From assembly GCF_946479605.1 (NCBI RefSeq), contig NZ_CAMLGT010000017.1, forward strand, positions 1 through 28,310: DNA of 28,310 bases, read 5' to 3'. How positions within the stretch are numbered: position 1 is the stretch's first letter; each line of letters opens with the position of its first letter. Shown one piece after another: positions 9,590-17,874 of the stretch. Both the position numbers and the translations under genes were made by a program. The DNA comes from an uncultured Lacibacter sp. Lineage in GTDB: Bacteria > Bacteroidota > Bacteroidia > Chitinophagales > Chitinophagaceae. A model generated the notes under the pieces. That model was given only the letters and a program-made list of their open reading frames with translations. It was not told the DNA's origin and made no database searches.

Positions 9590-9640
9590 GATTGTTGTGA
9601 GAAGCCGGCTTCCATTTTTCAATTTCAGCCGATGAAGGCG

Positions 9641-9648
9641 CAAAGGTA
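9641..9648 (-). promoter_or_regulatory. -7 box of purF
   Basis: The minus strand reads TACCTTTG, an exact TAnnTTTG match. Transcription would begin near 9635, about 45 bases before the ATG at 9589. This excludes the upstream in-frame TTG as the start codon. Confidence 0.6.
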
Positions 9649-9673
9649 AGAACCTATTGCAACATTCTTCTGA

Positions 9674-10231
9674 TTAATTAAGCACTGATTCGGGATGAAG
9701 ACTCTCTGCAAGCCACAAAAACTCCCTCATAAACACATCAATATTTTTTTGGTAGGCTTCATCAAGCAGGTTTCCATCCTCATCAAACTTCTTATCTACA
9801 TAACCAACCACCATCATGTGAGGGCTGGCAATACCAAATAATGCATTGACCAGCAGCTGCATTTGTTGTGTGGCACGGATACCGCCCATCATGCCCGTGC
9901 TTGCCGTGACTATACCAAATGCCTTGTGTGATTGTTTTGGATAATGATCCAGCAGGTTTTTCATAACAGGAGTATAGCTGCCGTTGTATTCAGGTGTAAC
10001 AAGAATGAACGCATGCGCATCAAACATTCGTTTGCTTAATGGCTTAAATTCTTCGGGCGTGGCATCTACTGATACAAACACATGTTGTAACAGCGGCAGA
10101 TCCCATTCCTTCGAATCAATAATATTAATGTTGTGATTTGTTTTTTCCTGCAGCAGTTTTTTCAGGAACAAGGCCACACGGTGTGTTACACTGTTTTCTC
10201 TCGGGCTGCCTGAAATTATTTCGATATTCAT
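9674..10231 (-). CDS. NADPH-dependent FMN reductase family protein
   Basis: A 185-residue flavodoxin-like protein. The FMN phosphate loop is GSPRENS near the N terminus, and the PEYNGSYTPVMKNLLD segment is diagnostic of the NAD(P)H:FMN/quinone reductase family (azoreductase, chromate reductase and relatives). GIVTASTGMMGG supplies the second flavin loop. It is cytosolic with no signal peptide. The true electron acceptor cannot be read from the sequence; quinones or other electrophiles would fit the neighbouring redox-stress genes. It follows OsmC on the same strand after a 122-base gap with its own -7 box, so it is probably transcribed separately. Confidence 0.85.
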   Translation of the reverse strand: MNIEIISGSPRENSVTHRVALFLKKLLQEKTNHNINIIDSKEWDLPLLQHVFVSVDATPEEFKPLSKRMFDAHAFILVTPEYNGSYTPVMKNLLDHYPKQSHKAFGIVTASTGMMGGIRATQQMQLLVNALFGIASPHMMVVGYVDKKFDEDGNLLDEAYQKNIDVFMREFLWLAESLHPESVLN

Positions 10232-10257
10232 TTATGTAGATTGATTGGTGATCCTGC

Positions 10258-10294
10258 AACAGGCACCCTGTTCACCGGTCGTTCATTGCCTGTT
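10258..10294 (-). other. Stem-loop in the leader of the FMN reductase gene
   Basis: AACAGGCA (10258-10265) and TGCCTGTT (10287-10294) form a perfect 8-bp stem around a 21-base loop. The structure begins a few bases after the predicted transcription start and could affect mRNA stability or regulation. No T run follows, so it is not a terminator. Confidence 0.35.
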
Positions 10295-10302
10295 ACGTAA
10301 TA

Positions 10303-10310
10303 CAAAAGTA
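10303..10310 (-). promoter_or_regulatory. -7 box of the FMN reductase gene
   Basis: The minus strand reads TACTTTTG, an exact TAnnTTTG match, about 72 bases upstream of the ATG at 10231. No TTG at normal spacing was seen. Confidence 0.4.
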
Positions 10311-10353
10311 CTTCTATTCGTGATTCATGGGTTTAACTACATGCCCTGCCAAA

Positions 10354-10734
10354 TCATTTAACAGACACATGTAATTCCGATGCAGCTGAAAGCGTTTTTG
10401 ATACCGGACAATTTTTTGCCACCTGTATCAAACGCTGCTTCTGTTCTTCGGTAATTTCATTGGCAAAACTCAACTCACGGGTAAACACTGTTTTACCGGC
10501 TTCCCTTTGTAATGATATGTTCATATCAATGCGGCCTACATCCCATTTTTTATGATCGGTGTACATACGCAATGTTACCAATGTACAACTGGCCAAAGCT
10601 GATTCCAACAGTTCATCCGGTGTTGGTGCAGTATCCATACCGCCTTTTTCCTGCGGCTCATCCGCAAAAAACTGGTGACGGCCGTTGCTGTGTGTTACTT
10701 TATACTTTGCTGTATCAATAAATGAGTTGATCAT
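10354..10734 (-). CDS. OsmC family peroxide-reductase-like protein
   Basis: 126 residues with the two cysteines of the OsmC/Ohr family: C50 in ALASCTLV and C109 in AKNCPVS. In characterised members these are the peroxidatic and resolving thiols that reduce organic hydroperoxides with lipoyl or other dithiol donors. The TPDELLESALASC segment and the length match the YhfA-like branch. The protein is cytosolic. It starts 5 bases after the stop of the upstream pirin gene, so the two are cotranscribed within the redox-stress cluster. The natural substrate is an inference. Confidence 0.85.
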   Translation of the reverse strand: MINSFIDTAKYKVTHSNGRHQFFADEPQEKGGMDTAPTPDELLESALASCTLVTLRMYTDHKKWDVGRIDMNISLQREAGKTVFTRELSFANEITEEQKQRLIQVAKNCPVSKTLSAASELHVSVK

Positions 10735-10739
10735 ACACT

Positions 10740-11600
10740 TTAATTCAGATGCCCAAATTTACCGGCATTAAAATCATCGATTGCATCAATAATTTCCTGT
10801 TGGGTATTCATTACAAAAGGACCATACGCTGCAACAGGCTCAGTAATAGGTTCACCACTTAAGAGTAACAAATGTGTTTCGTTATTTGTTTGAACGTGTA
10901 TTTTCTCACCGCTGTTATCAAATATGAGCATATCACCTTCACGTGCTGTTTTATCATCGTTAAGAAGCACGGTTCCTTTTAATACCAGCAAGGTTGTATG
11001 GTCGCCATCAACAACATTCAGATCAAAGGAAGCATCTGCTTTTACATGCGCATCAAAAATATTGATGCGGGTAAATGTATTTGCAGGTCCTTTTACACCA
11101 TTCATTTCACCAGCTATGATCCTGATCTTCCCTTTATCATCCGCCAACTGTATTTCAGGAATGTTGGCTGATCGTATATCCTGGTAAGCAGGTGCTGTTG
11201 ATTTATTTTTTGAAGGAAGATTTACCCAAAGCTGGGCACCATGCAATACCCCACCTTTCTTACTAAACTCTTCTTCATGAAATTCTTTGTGAAGAATACC
11301 AGCACCGGCTGTCATCCATTGTACATCTCCTGCAAAAATTTTGCCTTTACCACCGCTGCTGTCTTCATGTGCCAATGCACCTTCCCATAAAATACTCACT
11401 GTTTCAAATCCTTTATGCGGATGCACATCCACGCCACGGGGATGATCGGTAGGTAAATATTCTGTAGGTTCAATGTAATCAAGCATCAGGAAAGGGCTCA
11501 TGTCCTTCCACATCGCCGAAGAAATAAATGTTCTTACTTTAAACCCGTCGCCTACCATATGAGCAGGAGCCGCTTTCCTTGTATACCTGATCTGTTTCAT
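10740..11600 (-). CDS. Pirin family protein (second copy)
   Basis: 286 residues, two cupin-like beta-barrel units. The iron-site residues of pirins are present: H60 and H62 in DVHPHKGFE, H104 and E106 in GILHKEF. The C-terminal half ends with the pirin_C pattern (LLLLSGEPITEPVAAYGPFVMNT). Characterised bacterial pirins have quercetin dioxygenase or regulatory roles; which applies here is unknown. It lies between yceI and osmC on the same strand, 41 bases after yceI with a hairpin in the gap, and 5 bases before osmC. It is longer than, and only distantly like, the other pirin in the cluster. Confidence 0.88.
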   Translation of the reverse strand: MKQIRYTRKAAPAHMVGDGFKVRTFISSAMWKDMSPFLMLDYIEPTEYLPTDHPRGVDVHPHKGFETVSILWEGALAHEDSSGGKGKIFAGDVQWMTAGAGILHKEFHEEEFSKKGGVLHGAQLWVNLPSKNKSTAPAYQDIRSANIPEIQLADDKGKIRIIAGEMNGVKGPANTFTRINIFDAHVKADASFDLNVVDGDHTTLLVLKGTVLLNDDKTAREGDMLIFDNSGEKIHVQTNNETHLLLLSGEPITEPVAAYGPFVMNTQQEIIDAIDDFNAGKFGHLN

Positions 11601-11618
11601 GTTTTACGATTGCTTTTT

Positions 11619-11639
11619 AAAACGGGCGTTGCCCGTTTT
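11619..11639 (-). terminator. Intercistronic hairpin between yceI and the second pirin gene
   Basis: AAAACGGGC (11619-11627) and GCCCGTTTT (11631-11639) form a perfect 9-bp stem with a three-base loop. On the minus strand only the four T of the stem serve as a U tract before A residues. It is therefore likely a partial terminator or mRNA stabiliser that lowers expression of the distal genes. Confidence 0.5.
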
Positions 11640-11641
11640 CA

Positions 11642-12163
11642 TTATTGCTTTACAAACTGAACGTGGAACTGGAGTTTCACATCATCACTTACTACCACAC
11701 CACCAGCTTCAGTTACAGCATCCCAGCCTAAACCAAATTCTTTACGCTTGATCTTGCCTTCTGCTTCAAAGCCCACTTTTGTTTGTCCCCATGGATCAAC
11801 CACTACACCATTGTAGTCTGCTTTCAACTCAATTGGTTTGGTTACATCACGGATAGTGAGATCGCCTTTTATTACAAGACCATCACCGGTATTGCTTACT
11901 GAAGAAGAAACAAACTTCAATTGCGGATATTTTTCTGCTGCAAAAAAGTCATCACTTTTCAAATGCGCATCACGCTGTTCGCTGCGTGTATCAACACTGT
12001 TGATATCTGCTGTAAAAGTTACTTCTGCATCACTGAAATCATCCTTCTCTGCTGATAATGTTGCATCAAAACTTTTGAACTGACCTGTTACTGTTGTGAT
12101 CATCAGGTGTTTCACTTTAAAGATAATGTCGCTGTGCGATGCATCAATTTTGTACGTTGCCAT
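11642..12163 (-). CDS. YceI family protein (cytosolic form)
   Basis: 173 residues of the YceI lipocalin-like fold: start ATYKIDASHSDIIFKVKHLMI, the VTFTADINSVDTRSEQRDAHLKSDDFF segment, TIRDVTKPIELKADYNG and VGFEAEGKIKRKEFGLGWDA. Family members bind isoprenoids such as ubiquinone precursors in a hydrophobic barrel. Unlike E. coli YceI this copy has no signal peptide, so it should stay in the cytosol. It lies 42 bases downstream of the first pirin gene on the same strand, within the probable MarR-controlled operon. Confidence 0.88.
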   Translation of the reverse strand: MATYKIDASHSDIIFKVKHLMITTVTGQFKSFDATLSAEKDDFSDAEVTFTADINSVDTRSEQRDAHLKSDDFFAAEKYPQLKFVSSSVSNTGDGLVIKGDLTIRDVTKPIELKADYNGVVVDPWGQTKVGFEAEGKIKRKEFGLGWDAVTEAGGVVVSDDVKLQFHVQFVKQ

Positions 12164-12205
12164 TGTTTTTGTGTTTAGATTATTGTTATTAAATTGTTTG
12201 ATCTG

Positions 12206-12919
12206 TTAGTTTAACATTGGTACTTCCATCAGGAGCAATCTTGCATCTGAATCGGCTGTAATGCTGAGTGTATCTGTTTCGCTGATACCAAACCCATCAC
12301 GTTTGTTCAATACTTCACCGTTTATGGTTACATCACCCTCCAGTACAAAAGCATAAACTCCGTGATTGTTTCCTTTGAATTTGTACTCCGTTGAAAAGCC
12401 TTTTTCAAGATTACCCAGGCTGAACCATGCATCCTGGTGAATCCATACACCTTCACCGTCAGCATTTGGACTAAGCACCTGCAGAAGATTGTTTTTCATT
12501 TTGCTTTCATCCAGTGTAACCTGCCCGTAACGGGGTTGCACACTTTTCTTGTTGGGGAACACCCATATCTGTAAAAACTTTACTTCTTTGTCTTTGTTGG
12601 CATTCATTTCACTGTGTGCAATACCTGTTCCTGCGCTCATGACCTGTATATCGCCCTGTTTAATGATGGCTTCATTGCCCATACTGTCTTTGTGTTTCAG
12701 ATCACCACTGAGAGGAATGGAAATGATCTCCATATTATCGTGCGGGTGTGTACCAAAGCCCATACCTGCTGCTACTGAGTCGTCGTTCAATACACGTAAA
12801 GCACCGAAATGGATGCGTTCAGGATTGTAGTAGCCTGCAAAACTGAAGCTGTGGTAGCTGTTGAGCCAGCCGTGGTTGGCATGTCCTCTTGTTGCTGCTT
12901 TGTGTAAGACCGTTTTCAT
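12206..12919 (-). CDS. Pirin family protein, YhhW-like
   Basis: 237 residues from the ATG at 12919, preceded by a clear AAGGAG eight bases upstream, which is unusual in this genome. The further upstream ATG at 12955 lies inside the operator dyad and lacks such a site. Pirin metal residues are H58 and H60 (GTHPHDNME) and H102 and E104 (GIAHSEM). The opening (ATRGHANHGWLNSYHSFSFAGYY) matches the YhhW type, for which quercetin dioxygenase activity is described in E. coli. It is first in the gene run behind the MarR gene, with its own copy of the TACATGTA dyad. Confidence 0.9.
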   Translation of the reverse strand: MKTVLHKAATRGHANHGWLNSYHSFSFAGYYNPERIHFGALRVLNDDSVAAGMGFGTHPHDNMEIISIPLSGDLKHKDSMGNEAIIKQGDIQVMSAGTGIAHSEMNANKDKEVKFLQIWVFPNKKSVQPRYGQVTLDESKMKNNLLQVLSPNADGEGVWIHQDAWFSLGNLEKGFSTEYKFKGNNHGVYAFVLEGDVTINGEVLNKRDGFGISETDTLSITADSDARLLLMEVPMLN

Positions 12920-12940
12920 AAAAATTCTCCTTTTATTTTT

Positions 12941-12958
12941 TACATGTACATACATGTA
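12941..12958. promoter_or_regulatory. Predicted MarR operator in front of the first pirin gene
   Basis: On the minus strand this reads TACATGTATGTACATGTA: two TACATGTA half-sites separated by two bases, a perfect dyad apart from the centre. Fourteen bases are identical to the dyad in front of the MarR gene. It sits 22 bases upstream of the pirin start. A TTG lies at about -33 distance, but the -7 box is poor (TACATGTA), so activity may depend on other factors. Confidence 0.7.
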
Positions 12959-12974
12959 TTAGTTTAAAAAAATA

Positions 12975-13433
12975 TCAATTCTCGTTTGCCCTGATCTGCT
13001 CCAGCAAATCGTTCAACTGTATTGCGGCAGCCTCATCTAACTGGATGGTTTCTTCAAACACCGTATTGATGCGCTGTGTACAAAGTTCAAGAATATTCAA
13101 CCCTGCTGCGGTAAGCGACATAACGGTATGGCGTTTATCATTCATATCGGTCGTACGCTTTACCAGCTTTTTTAATACTAAACGGTCAATAATCCTTGGC
13201 ACATTTGAACTTTTTTCGATCATTCTGCCTGCAATATCCTTTACACACATCTCATCCGGCGATTTGCCTTTTAAGATCCGGAGTACATTGTACTGCTCGT
13301 GTGTTAAGCCAAAGTTTTTCAACTCCCTGCTCATCAATGTTTTTAACCACCAGGCAGTATAAAGGATATTCAATCCTGCCTTGTGGGTTTCGTTTCTAAA
13401 ATTCACGCTCTGTATGGCTTGTTCTAATTTCAC
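12975..13433 (-). CDS. MarR family transcriptional regulator
   Basis: 152 residues from a GTG at 13433. The open frame continues upstream, but that part translates the operator and the surA terminator, so it is not coding. The winged-helix region is QYNVLRILKG, MCVKDIAGRMIEKSSNVPRIIDRLVLKKLV and the wing TDMNDKRHTVMSLTAAG. MarR proteins are dimeric repressors released by small molecules or thiol oxidation; no cysteine lies near the wing, and the only cysteines are in MCVKD and ELCTQ. Two matching dyads, one in its own promoter and one before the pirin gene, suggest autorepression and control of the pirin-yceI-pirin-osmC genes. Confidence 0.85.
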   Translation of the reverse strand: MKLEQAIQSVNFRNETHKAGLNILYTAWWLKTLMSRELKNFGLTHEQYNVLRILKGKSPDEMCVKDIAGRMIEKSSNVPRIIDRLVLKKLVKRTTDMNDKRHTVMSLTAAGLNILELCTQRINTVFEETIQLDEAAAIQLNDLLEQIRANEN

Positions 13434-13437
13434 TATG

Positions 13438-13468
13438 CAAATGTATGTACATACATGTAATTTTCCAA
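13438..13468 (-). promoter_or_regulatory. Promoter of the MarR gene
   Basis: A full Bacteroidota promoter on the minus strand: TTG (13466-13468), a 20-base spacer and TACATTTG (13438-13445, consensus TAnnTTTG). The -7 box ends four bases before the GTG start, so the mRNA should have almost no leader. The operator dyad lies within the spacer and overlaps the -7 box. Confidence 0.7.
13442..13459. promoter_or_regulatory. Predicted MarR autoregulatory operator
   Basis: On the minus strand this reads TACATGTATGTACATACA. One half-site is a perfect TACATGTA and the other differs at two positions. Fourteen bases are shared exactly with 12945-12958. A bound dimer would cover the promoter spacer and the -7 box. 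Confidence 0.7.
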
Positions 13469-13470
13469 AC

Positions 13471-13505
13471 AAAAAGGCTTTTGGTTTTTTCCAAATGCCT
13501 TTTTT
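13471..13505 (-). terminator. Intrinsic terminator of the surA-like gene
   Basis: Arms 13471-13484 and 13491-13504 pair with one mismatch around a six-base loop, with a T run at the minus-strand end. It lies just after the stop of the PPIase gene and ends three bases before the -33 element of the MarR promoter, separating the two transcripts. Confidence 0.85.
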
Positions 13506-13515
13506 CACAATCTCT

Positions 13516-14874
13516 TTAGTTTTTCGCTGTGTTTCCAAGGATGGCTTTAATAGGTGCACAATCCTTGTACTCATCCTCTATTTGAACGTAAAATGTATTA
13601 GAATTTTTAATGAACCATTTTTCAAGTTCCTTTTCTTTCTTTTCTTCCAGGGCACGGCCAGCAATTTTACTGTAATCATTCTCCATGTTTTCACGATGGG
13701 GTGGTGTACGGTTTACGAGGAATACCAAACGCACACCTTTTTTCCCACGCAGATCAGTAAACTGAAATGGCTGTGAAAATTCACCCGGCTTTAATTTTTC
13801 CAGCACCGGAATCATGTCCTTATCTAACTGATCAATGGTAATGATTGATGAACCATCCTGTCCACGCATCATACCAGCAGTGAATTTTGAATCAGTATCA
13901 TCAGAGTATTTACTAACTGCTTCACCAAACTTGATGGTTCCGGCAATCAATTTAGAACGTACGCTGTCCAGTTTATTGATGGCATCGTTAATATCGTCTT
14001 CATTAATGCGGGGAATTTTCAGGATATGACGAACCGTTACTTCTTCGCCATTACGTGAGAGACATTGAATAATATGGTAGCCAAATTTTGATTTAATAAC
14101 ACGTGATACCTGCCCTTCTTTTAAACTCATTGCTGTGTTAAAAAAAGTAGGATCCCACTGATTATCACCACGGTTGAGCACATACAATCCTGCGTTTTCC
14201 TTTGCAGCCGGATCTTCACTGTACTGTGCTGCCAGGAATTCCATTTTCTTTGTTCCTGCTTCTACCTGGCGTTTGAACTCTTTCAATTCTTCCTGTGCAT
14301 ATTCTTCCATTTCACGACCGGCCTTCGGATACACTACAATTTCACCGATCTCCAATTCAGTTTCGTAAAATGCAAGACTGTCTTTCGGTATTTTATTGAA
14401 GAATGCTCTTACTTCTGTTGGTGTGATCTTTACATTTTCCACGATCTTACCACGCATAGCAGTTGCAAGCTTCGTTTCACGGATGGGGTCACGCATTTCT
14501 TCCCGAAACTGGTAAATGGTTTTACCGGTGATCTGCTCAATCACTTCTTTTGAACCGTATTGCTGAATAAAATAACGGATACGGTTCTCCACATCAGCTT
14601 CTACCTCTTCTTCACTTACAGGAAGTGAATCTTTTTCGGCCTGTATAGCCAGCATTTTATTGATGATGAGCTGCTGCATTAAATAACAGGAAGCATCGGG
14701 AGGTAGTTCATAATCCTTGCTTCTTGCATCGTTGATCTGGTTTTCAATATCCGATTTCAAGACAATACGATCGCCTACCACACCAATGATCTTATCGGCA
14801 GTTACTTTTTTTGTTTGCTGAGCCTGTGCTCCAATAACAACAAACAATGCAATGATGGTTACTATTTTTTTCAT
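13516..14874 (-). CDS. surA: SurA-like periplasmic peptidyl-prolyl isomerase
   Basis: 452 residues. A signal peptide (1 to about 18, ending AQA) sends it to the periplasm. A SurA_N-like helical chaperone region follows (about 25-165; DKIIGVVGDRIVLKSDIENQ is typical). Then come two parvulin-type rotamase domains, about 173-275 (YSEDPAAKENAGLYVLNRG, VIKSKFGYHIIQ) and 279-390 (VTVRHILKIPRIN, YSDDTDSKFTAGMM). SurA proteins escort unfolded outer-membrane proteins. The first domain lacks the usual RHIL start and may be non-catalytic. It lies downstream of infB on the same strand, separated by a 92-base gap with a hairpin, so it is probably a separate unit. Confidence 0.88.
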   Translation of the reverse strand: MKKIVTIIALFVVIGAQAQQTKKVTADKIIGVVGDRIVLKSDIENQINDARSKDYELPPDASCYLMQQLIINKMLAIQAEKDSLPVSEEEVEADVENRIRYFIQQYGSKEVIEQITGKTIYQFREEMRDPIRETKLATAMRGKIVENVKITPTEVRAFFNKIPKDSLAFYETELEIGEIVVYPKAGREMEEYAQEELKEFKRQVEAGTKKMEFLAAQYSEDPAAKENAGLYVLNRGDNQWDPTFFNTAMSLKEGQVSRVIKSKFGYHIIQCLSRNGEEVTVRHILKIPRINEDDINDAINKLDSVRSKLIAGTIKFGEAVSKYSDDTDSKFTAGMMRGQDGSSIITIDQLDKDMIPVLEKLKPGEFSQPFQFTDLRGKKGVRLVFLVNRTPPHRENMENDYSKIAGRALEEKKEKELEKWFIKNSNTFYVQIEDEYKDCAPIKAILGNTAKN

Positions 14875-14903
14875 TCCTGAAAGATGAGGTTCAAAAGTAA
14901 TAG

Positions 14904-14932
14904 AGATGGCCGTCTTATGAGCACGGCCATCT
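14904..14932 (-). terminator. Hairpin after infB
   Basis: AGATGGCCGT (14904-14913) and ACGGCCATCT (14923-14932) form a perfect 10-bp stem with a nine-base loop. It lies between the infB stop and the surA start. The T run is better on the plus strand (TTGTTTT) than on the minus strand (CTCTATTACTTTT), so termination of the minus-strand infB transcript may be partial. Confidence 0.6.
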
Positions 14933-14966
14933 TTGTTTTAACAATCTGTTTCTATGCTTTAACAGC

Positions 14967-17867
14967 TTATAACGTACGTTTCACTTCTTCTTCTTCAATT
15001 GCCACGAGGGTATCGCCTACGCTGAGATCGCTGAAGTTTTTGATGGTGAGACCACATTCCATATTTGAAGACACTTCTTTTGCATCGTCCTTAAAGCGTT
15101 TTAAGCTGCCCAATTCTGCAAAACCACCTTCTGTACGTGGGTACACCAGTACACCATCACGGTACAGACGGATTTTGGCATCACGTTTCAGCTTTCCGTC
15201 AAGTACATAACAACCTGCAACAGTAGCTTTATCAAATTTGTACACTTCACGTATCTCAACTGTTGCCACCTCTTTTTCTGTGATCTTCGGTTCAAGCAAG
15301 CCTTCCATCGCACTCTTCACTTCTTCAATGGCATTGTAGATGATGGAGTAGTTCTTGATTTCCACACCTTCCTGCTCAGCAAGTTTAGATGCCTGTAATG
15401 AAGGACGAACGTTAAAGCCGATAAGGATGGCATCAGATGCGCTTGCCAATGTTACGTCGGCTTCCGATATCTGACCAACGGCTTTCAATACCACATTCAC
15501 AGCAATTTCTTCTGTAGAAAGTTTCTGTAAAGAATCGGTAAGGGCTTCTACTGAACCATCCACGTCACCTTTGATGATGAGGTTAAGTTCCTTAAAGTTA
15601 CCCAGTGCCAAACGGCGACCGATCTCATCGAGTGTAATGTGTTTCTTGGTTCTGATACCTTGCTCACGCAGGATCTGTGCACGGCGACTGGCAATTTCTT
15701 TTGCTTCTGCCTCATCTTCATACATTCTTAATTTTTCACCTGCCTGCGGTGCACCATTTAAACCAAGTATCTGCACCGGAGTTGATGGACCTGCTTTATC
15801 AATACGCTGGTTACGTTCATTGAACATGGCTTTTACACGGCCATAGTACTGGCCAGATACGATGAGGTCGCCTTGTGATAATGTACCGTTCAATACCAGT
15901 ACAGTTGCCACGTAACCACGGCCTTTATCAAGCGATGCTTCAATAATAGAACCTGTTGCCTCACGGTCAGGGTTTGCTTTCAGCTCAAGCAACTCAGCTT
16001 CCAGTAATATTTTTTCAAGCAGCTTATCTACATTTAATCCTTTTTTGGCAGAAAGTTCCTGGCTTTGGTATTTACCACCCCATTCTTCCACCAAAATATT
16101 CATTTGTGATAATTGCTCGTAGATCTTTTGCGGATTAGCTCCATCCTTATCGATCTTATTGATAGCAAAGATCATTGGCACACCGGCAGCCTGTGCGTGG
16201 CTGATGGCTTCTTTTGTTTGTGGCATCACCGCATCATCTGCAGCAACAACAATCACAGCAATATCCGTCACTTTTGCACCACGGGCACGCATGGCTGTAA
16301 ATGCCTCGTGACCCGGTGTATCAAGGAAGGTGATCTTTTTGCCGCTCTCCGTTTTTACCTCGTAAGCTCCAATGTGCTGGGTAATACCACCCGCTTCACC
16401 AGATACTACGTTTGCATTACGGATATAATCGAGCAATGAAGTTTTACCATGATCAACGTGACCCATGATGGTTACAATTGGAGCACGTGGTTGCAAACTA
16501 TCTTCATCATCCTGCACCTCTTCTTCTTCCATTTCAGCCTGCTTCTCCATATCGATGAACTCAACCTCAAAACCAAATTCACCTGCAACAAGTTCAATCA
16601 CTTCCGCATCCAAACGCTGGTTGATCGATACCATCATACCAAGGCTGAAACATTTGGCCACAACATCCGTTGCAGAAACATCCATCAGGCTGGCCAATTC
16701 AGCAGCACTGATAAATTCAGTTACCTGCAGCTTGTTATCTTCTGCACCATCGTTCATCTGGTCGGCCATTTCATCACGCTTCAGCTTGCGGTATTTTGCT
16801 TTTAAGCTCTTACCACGACCGCCCTGGCCTGAGAGTTTGGCTTGTGTTTCACGAAGTTTTTCCTGGATTTCTTTTTCGTCGATGACTTTATCTTCACGAC
16901 GTATGTTAATACCCGGACGGTTACGGTCGCCTCCACGTTGCTGCCCACCACCTCTGCGGTCGCCACCACCTCCACGGTTTTGGAAACCACCTTGTTGCTG
17001 GCCACCACGGTTCTGGAAACCACCTTGCTGTCCGCCCTGGCCTTGTTGACCGCCTTGCTGTGGCTGACTACCTTTTTTGTCGATAGGAATACGCTTGCGT
17101 TTACGTTTTTCCTTATCAAGATTTGGTTTGGGTCTTGTATCGGGATTAACAGGTAATTCAATTTTACCGAGAATCTTGGGACCTTCCAGCTTTTCAGCTT
17201 TGATGTTCTCGATCACGACATCTTCTTCTTCCTCTGACGCAGGCGGAGCTGTTTCAGCAGCAACAACCGGAGTAGTAACCACAGGTGTTTCATCTTTTAC
17301 TTCGGGCGTAACAACCGGTTCTTCCTTTGGCTCAACTTTCTTCTTCTTTTCAACAACTTTCTTTGGTCTTGTTGAAGAATCGATTTTATCAAGATCGATC
17401 TTGGTTACAATTTTTGGACCTTCCACTTCCGGAACTTCTACCTTCACCACTTCAGGTTCGGGCTGTTTTACTTCTTCTACTACTGGAGCTGGAGCAGGTT
17501 CTGGCTCAGGTTCCGGTGCAACAGCAACAACAACCGGTTCAATCGGTTTCACTTCTTCTGCTTTCGGCTCTTCTTTTACAACCTTCTTTACTTCCTTCTT
17601 AATAGAAATATCTTCTTCTTCTTTCTTCTTCTTCAAATCAGACATACCACCTTTGGGAATCTCAATCTGATCACTTTTTGCTTTCGCCAGTTTATCCGAT
17701 GAGAATTCCTGCTGCAGGGCACGGTACATCTGTTCCGTAAGCTTTGCAGTGGGCTTAAGATCGTCTTTGCTGAAGCCTTTTCCTGACAGAAAATCAATAA
17801 GGGTGTCTTTACCGATATTGAACTCCTTGGCAGCGGCCATTAAACGTGGTGTATTAACTTCTGACAT
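14967..17867 (-). CDS. infB: Translation initiation factor IF-2
   Basis: A 966-residue GTPase that brings fMet-tRNA to the 30S subunit. The first IF2_N-like domain is residues 5-58. A long Pro/Glu/Val-rich and Lys-rich linker follows, then a Gly/Gln/Arg tract (about 265-325) with a repeated QGGFQNRGG unit. A second IF2_N-like segment begins [20 protein letters not shown] at about 385. The G domain has GHVDHGKT (469-476), DTPGH (516-520) and NKID (570-573), followed by the beta-barrel and C-terminal tRNA-binding domains ending [18 protein letters not shown]. It is the third gene of the conserved rimP-nusA-infB order. A weak hairpin lies just upstream of the start. Confidence 0.97.
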   Translation of the reverse strand: MSEVNTPRLMAAAKEFNIGKDTLIDFLSGKGFSKDDLKPTAKLTEQMYRALQQEFSSDKLAKAKSDQIEIPKGGMSDLKKKKEEEDISIKKEVKKVVKEEPKAEEVKPIEPVVVAVAPEPEPEPAPAPVVEEVKQPEPEVVKVEVPEVEGPKIVTKIDLDKIDSSTRPKKVVEKKKKVEPKEEPVVTPEVKDETPVVTTPVVAAETAPPASEEEEDVVIENIKAEKLEGPKILGKIELPVNPDTRPKPNLDKEKRKRKRIPIDKKGSQPQQGGQQGQGGQQGGFQNRGGQQQGGFQNRGGGGDRRGGGQQRGGDRNRPGINIRREDKVIDEKEIQEKLRETQAKLSGQGGRGKSLKAKYRKLKRDEMADQMNDGAEDNKLQVTEFISAAELASLMDVSATDVVAKCFSLGMMVSINQRLDAEVIELVAGEFGFEVEFIDMEKQAEMEEEEVQDDEDSLQPRAPIVTIMGHVDHGKTSLLDYIRNANVVSGEAGGITQHIGAYEVKTESGKKITFLDTPGHEAFTAMRARGAKVTDIAVIVVAADDAVMPQTKEAISHAQAAGVPMIFAINKIDKDGANPQKIYEQLSQMNILVEEWGGKYQSQELSAKKGLNVDKLLEKILLEAELLELKANPDREATGSIIEASLDKGRGYVATVLVLNGTLSQGDLIVSGQYYGRVKAMFNERNQRIDKAGPSTPVQILGLNGAPQAGEKLRMYEDEAEAKEIASRRAQILREQGIRTKKHITLDEIGRRLALGNFKELNLIIKGDVDGSVEALTDSLQKLSTEEIAVNVVLKAVGQISEADVTLASASDAILIGFNVRPSLQASKLAEQEGVEIKNYSIIYNAIEEVKSAMEGLLEPKITEKEVATVEIREVYKFDKATVAGCYVLDGKLKRDAKIRLYRDGVLVYPRTEGGFAELGSLKRFKDDAKEVSSNMECGLTIKNFSDLSVGDTLVAIEEEEVKRTL

Positions 17868-17874
17868 AATGAAC

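Noticed and set aside
9590..9643. Eighteen-residue extension of PurF from a TTG
   Set aside because: The TTG overlaps the TACCTTTG promoter box, so it should not be in the transcript. The ATG at 9589 fits the family start MSDEIKHEC.
12920..12955. Upstream ATG for the first pirin gene
   Set aside because: It lies inside the operator dyad. The ATG at 12919 has a good AAGGAG at correct spacing and begins the conserved protein.
13434..13574. N-terminal extension of the MarR protein
   Set aside because: The stretch encodes the operator dyad, the promoter and the surA terminator. The GTG at 13433 gives the usual family length.
16465..17670. Long forward frames rich in Ser, Pro and Thr
   Set aside because: They are mirror frames of the low-complexity Glu/Lys/Gly-rich linker of IF-2 on the other strand; composition alone produces them.
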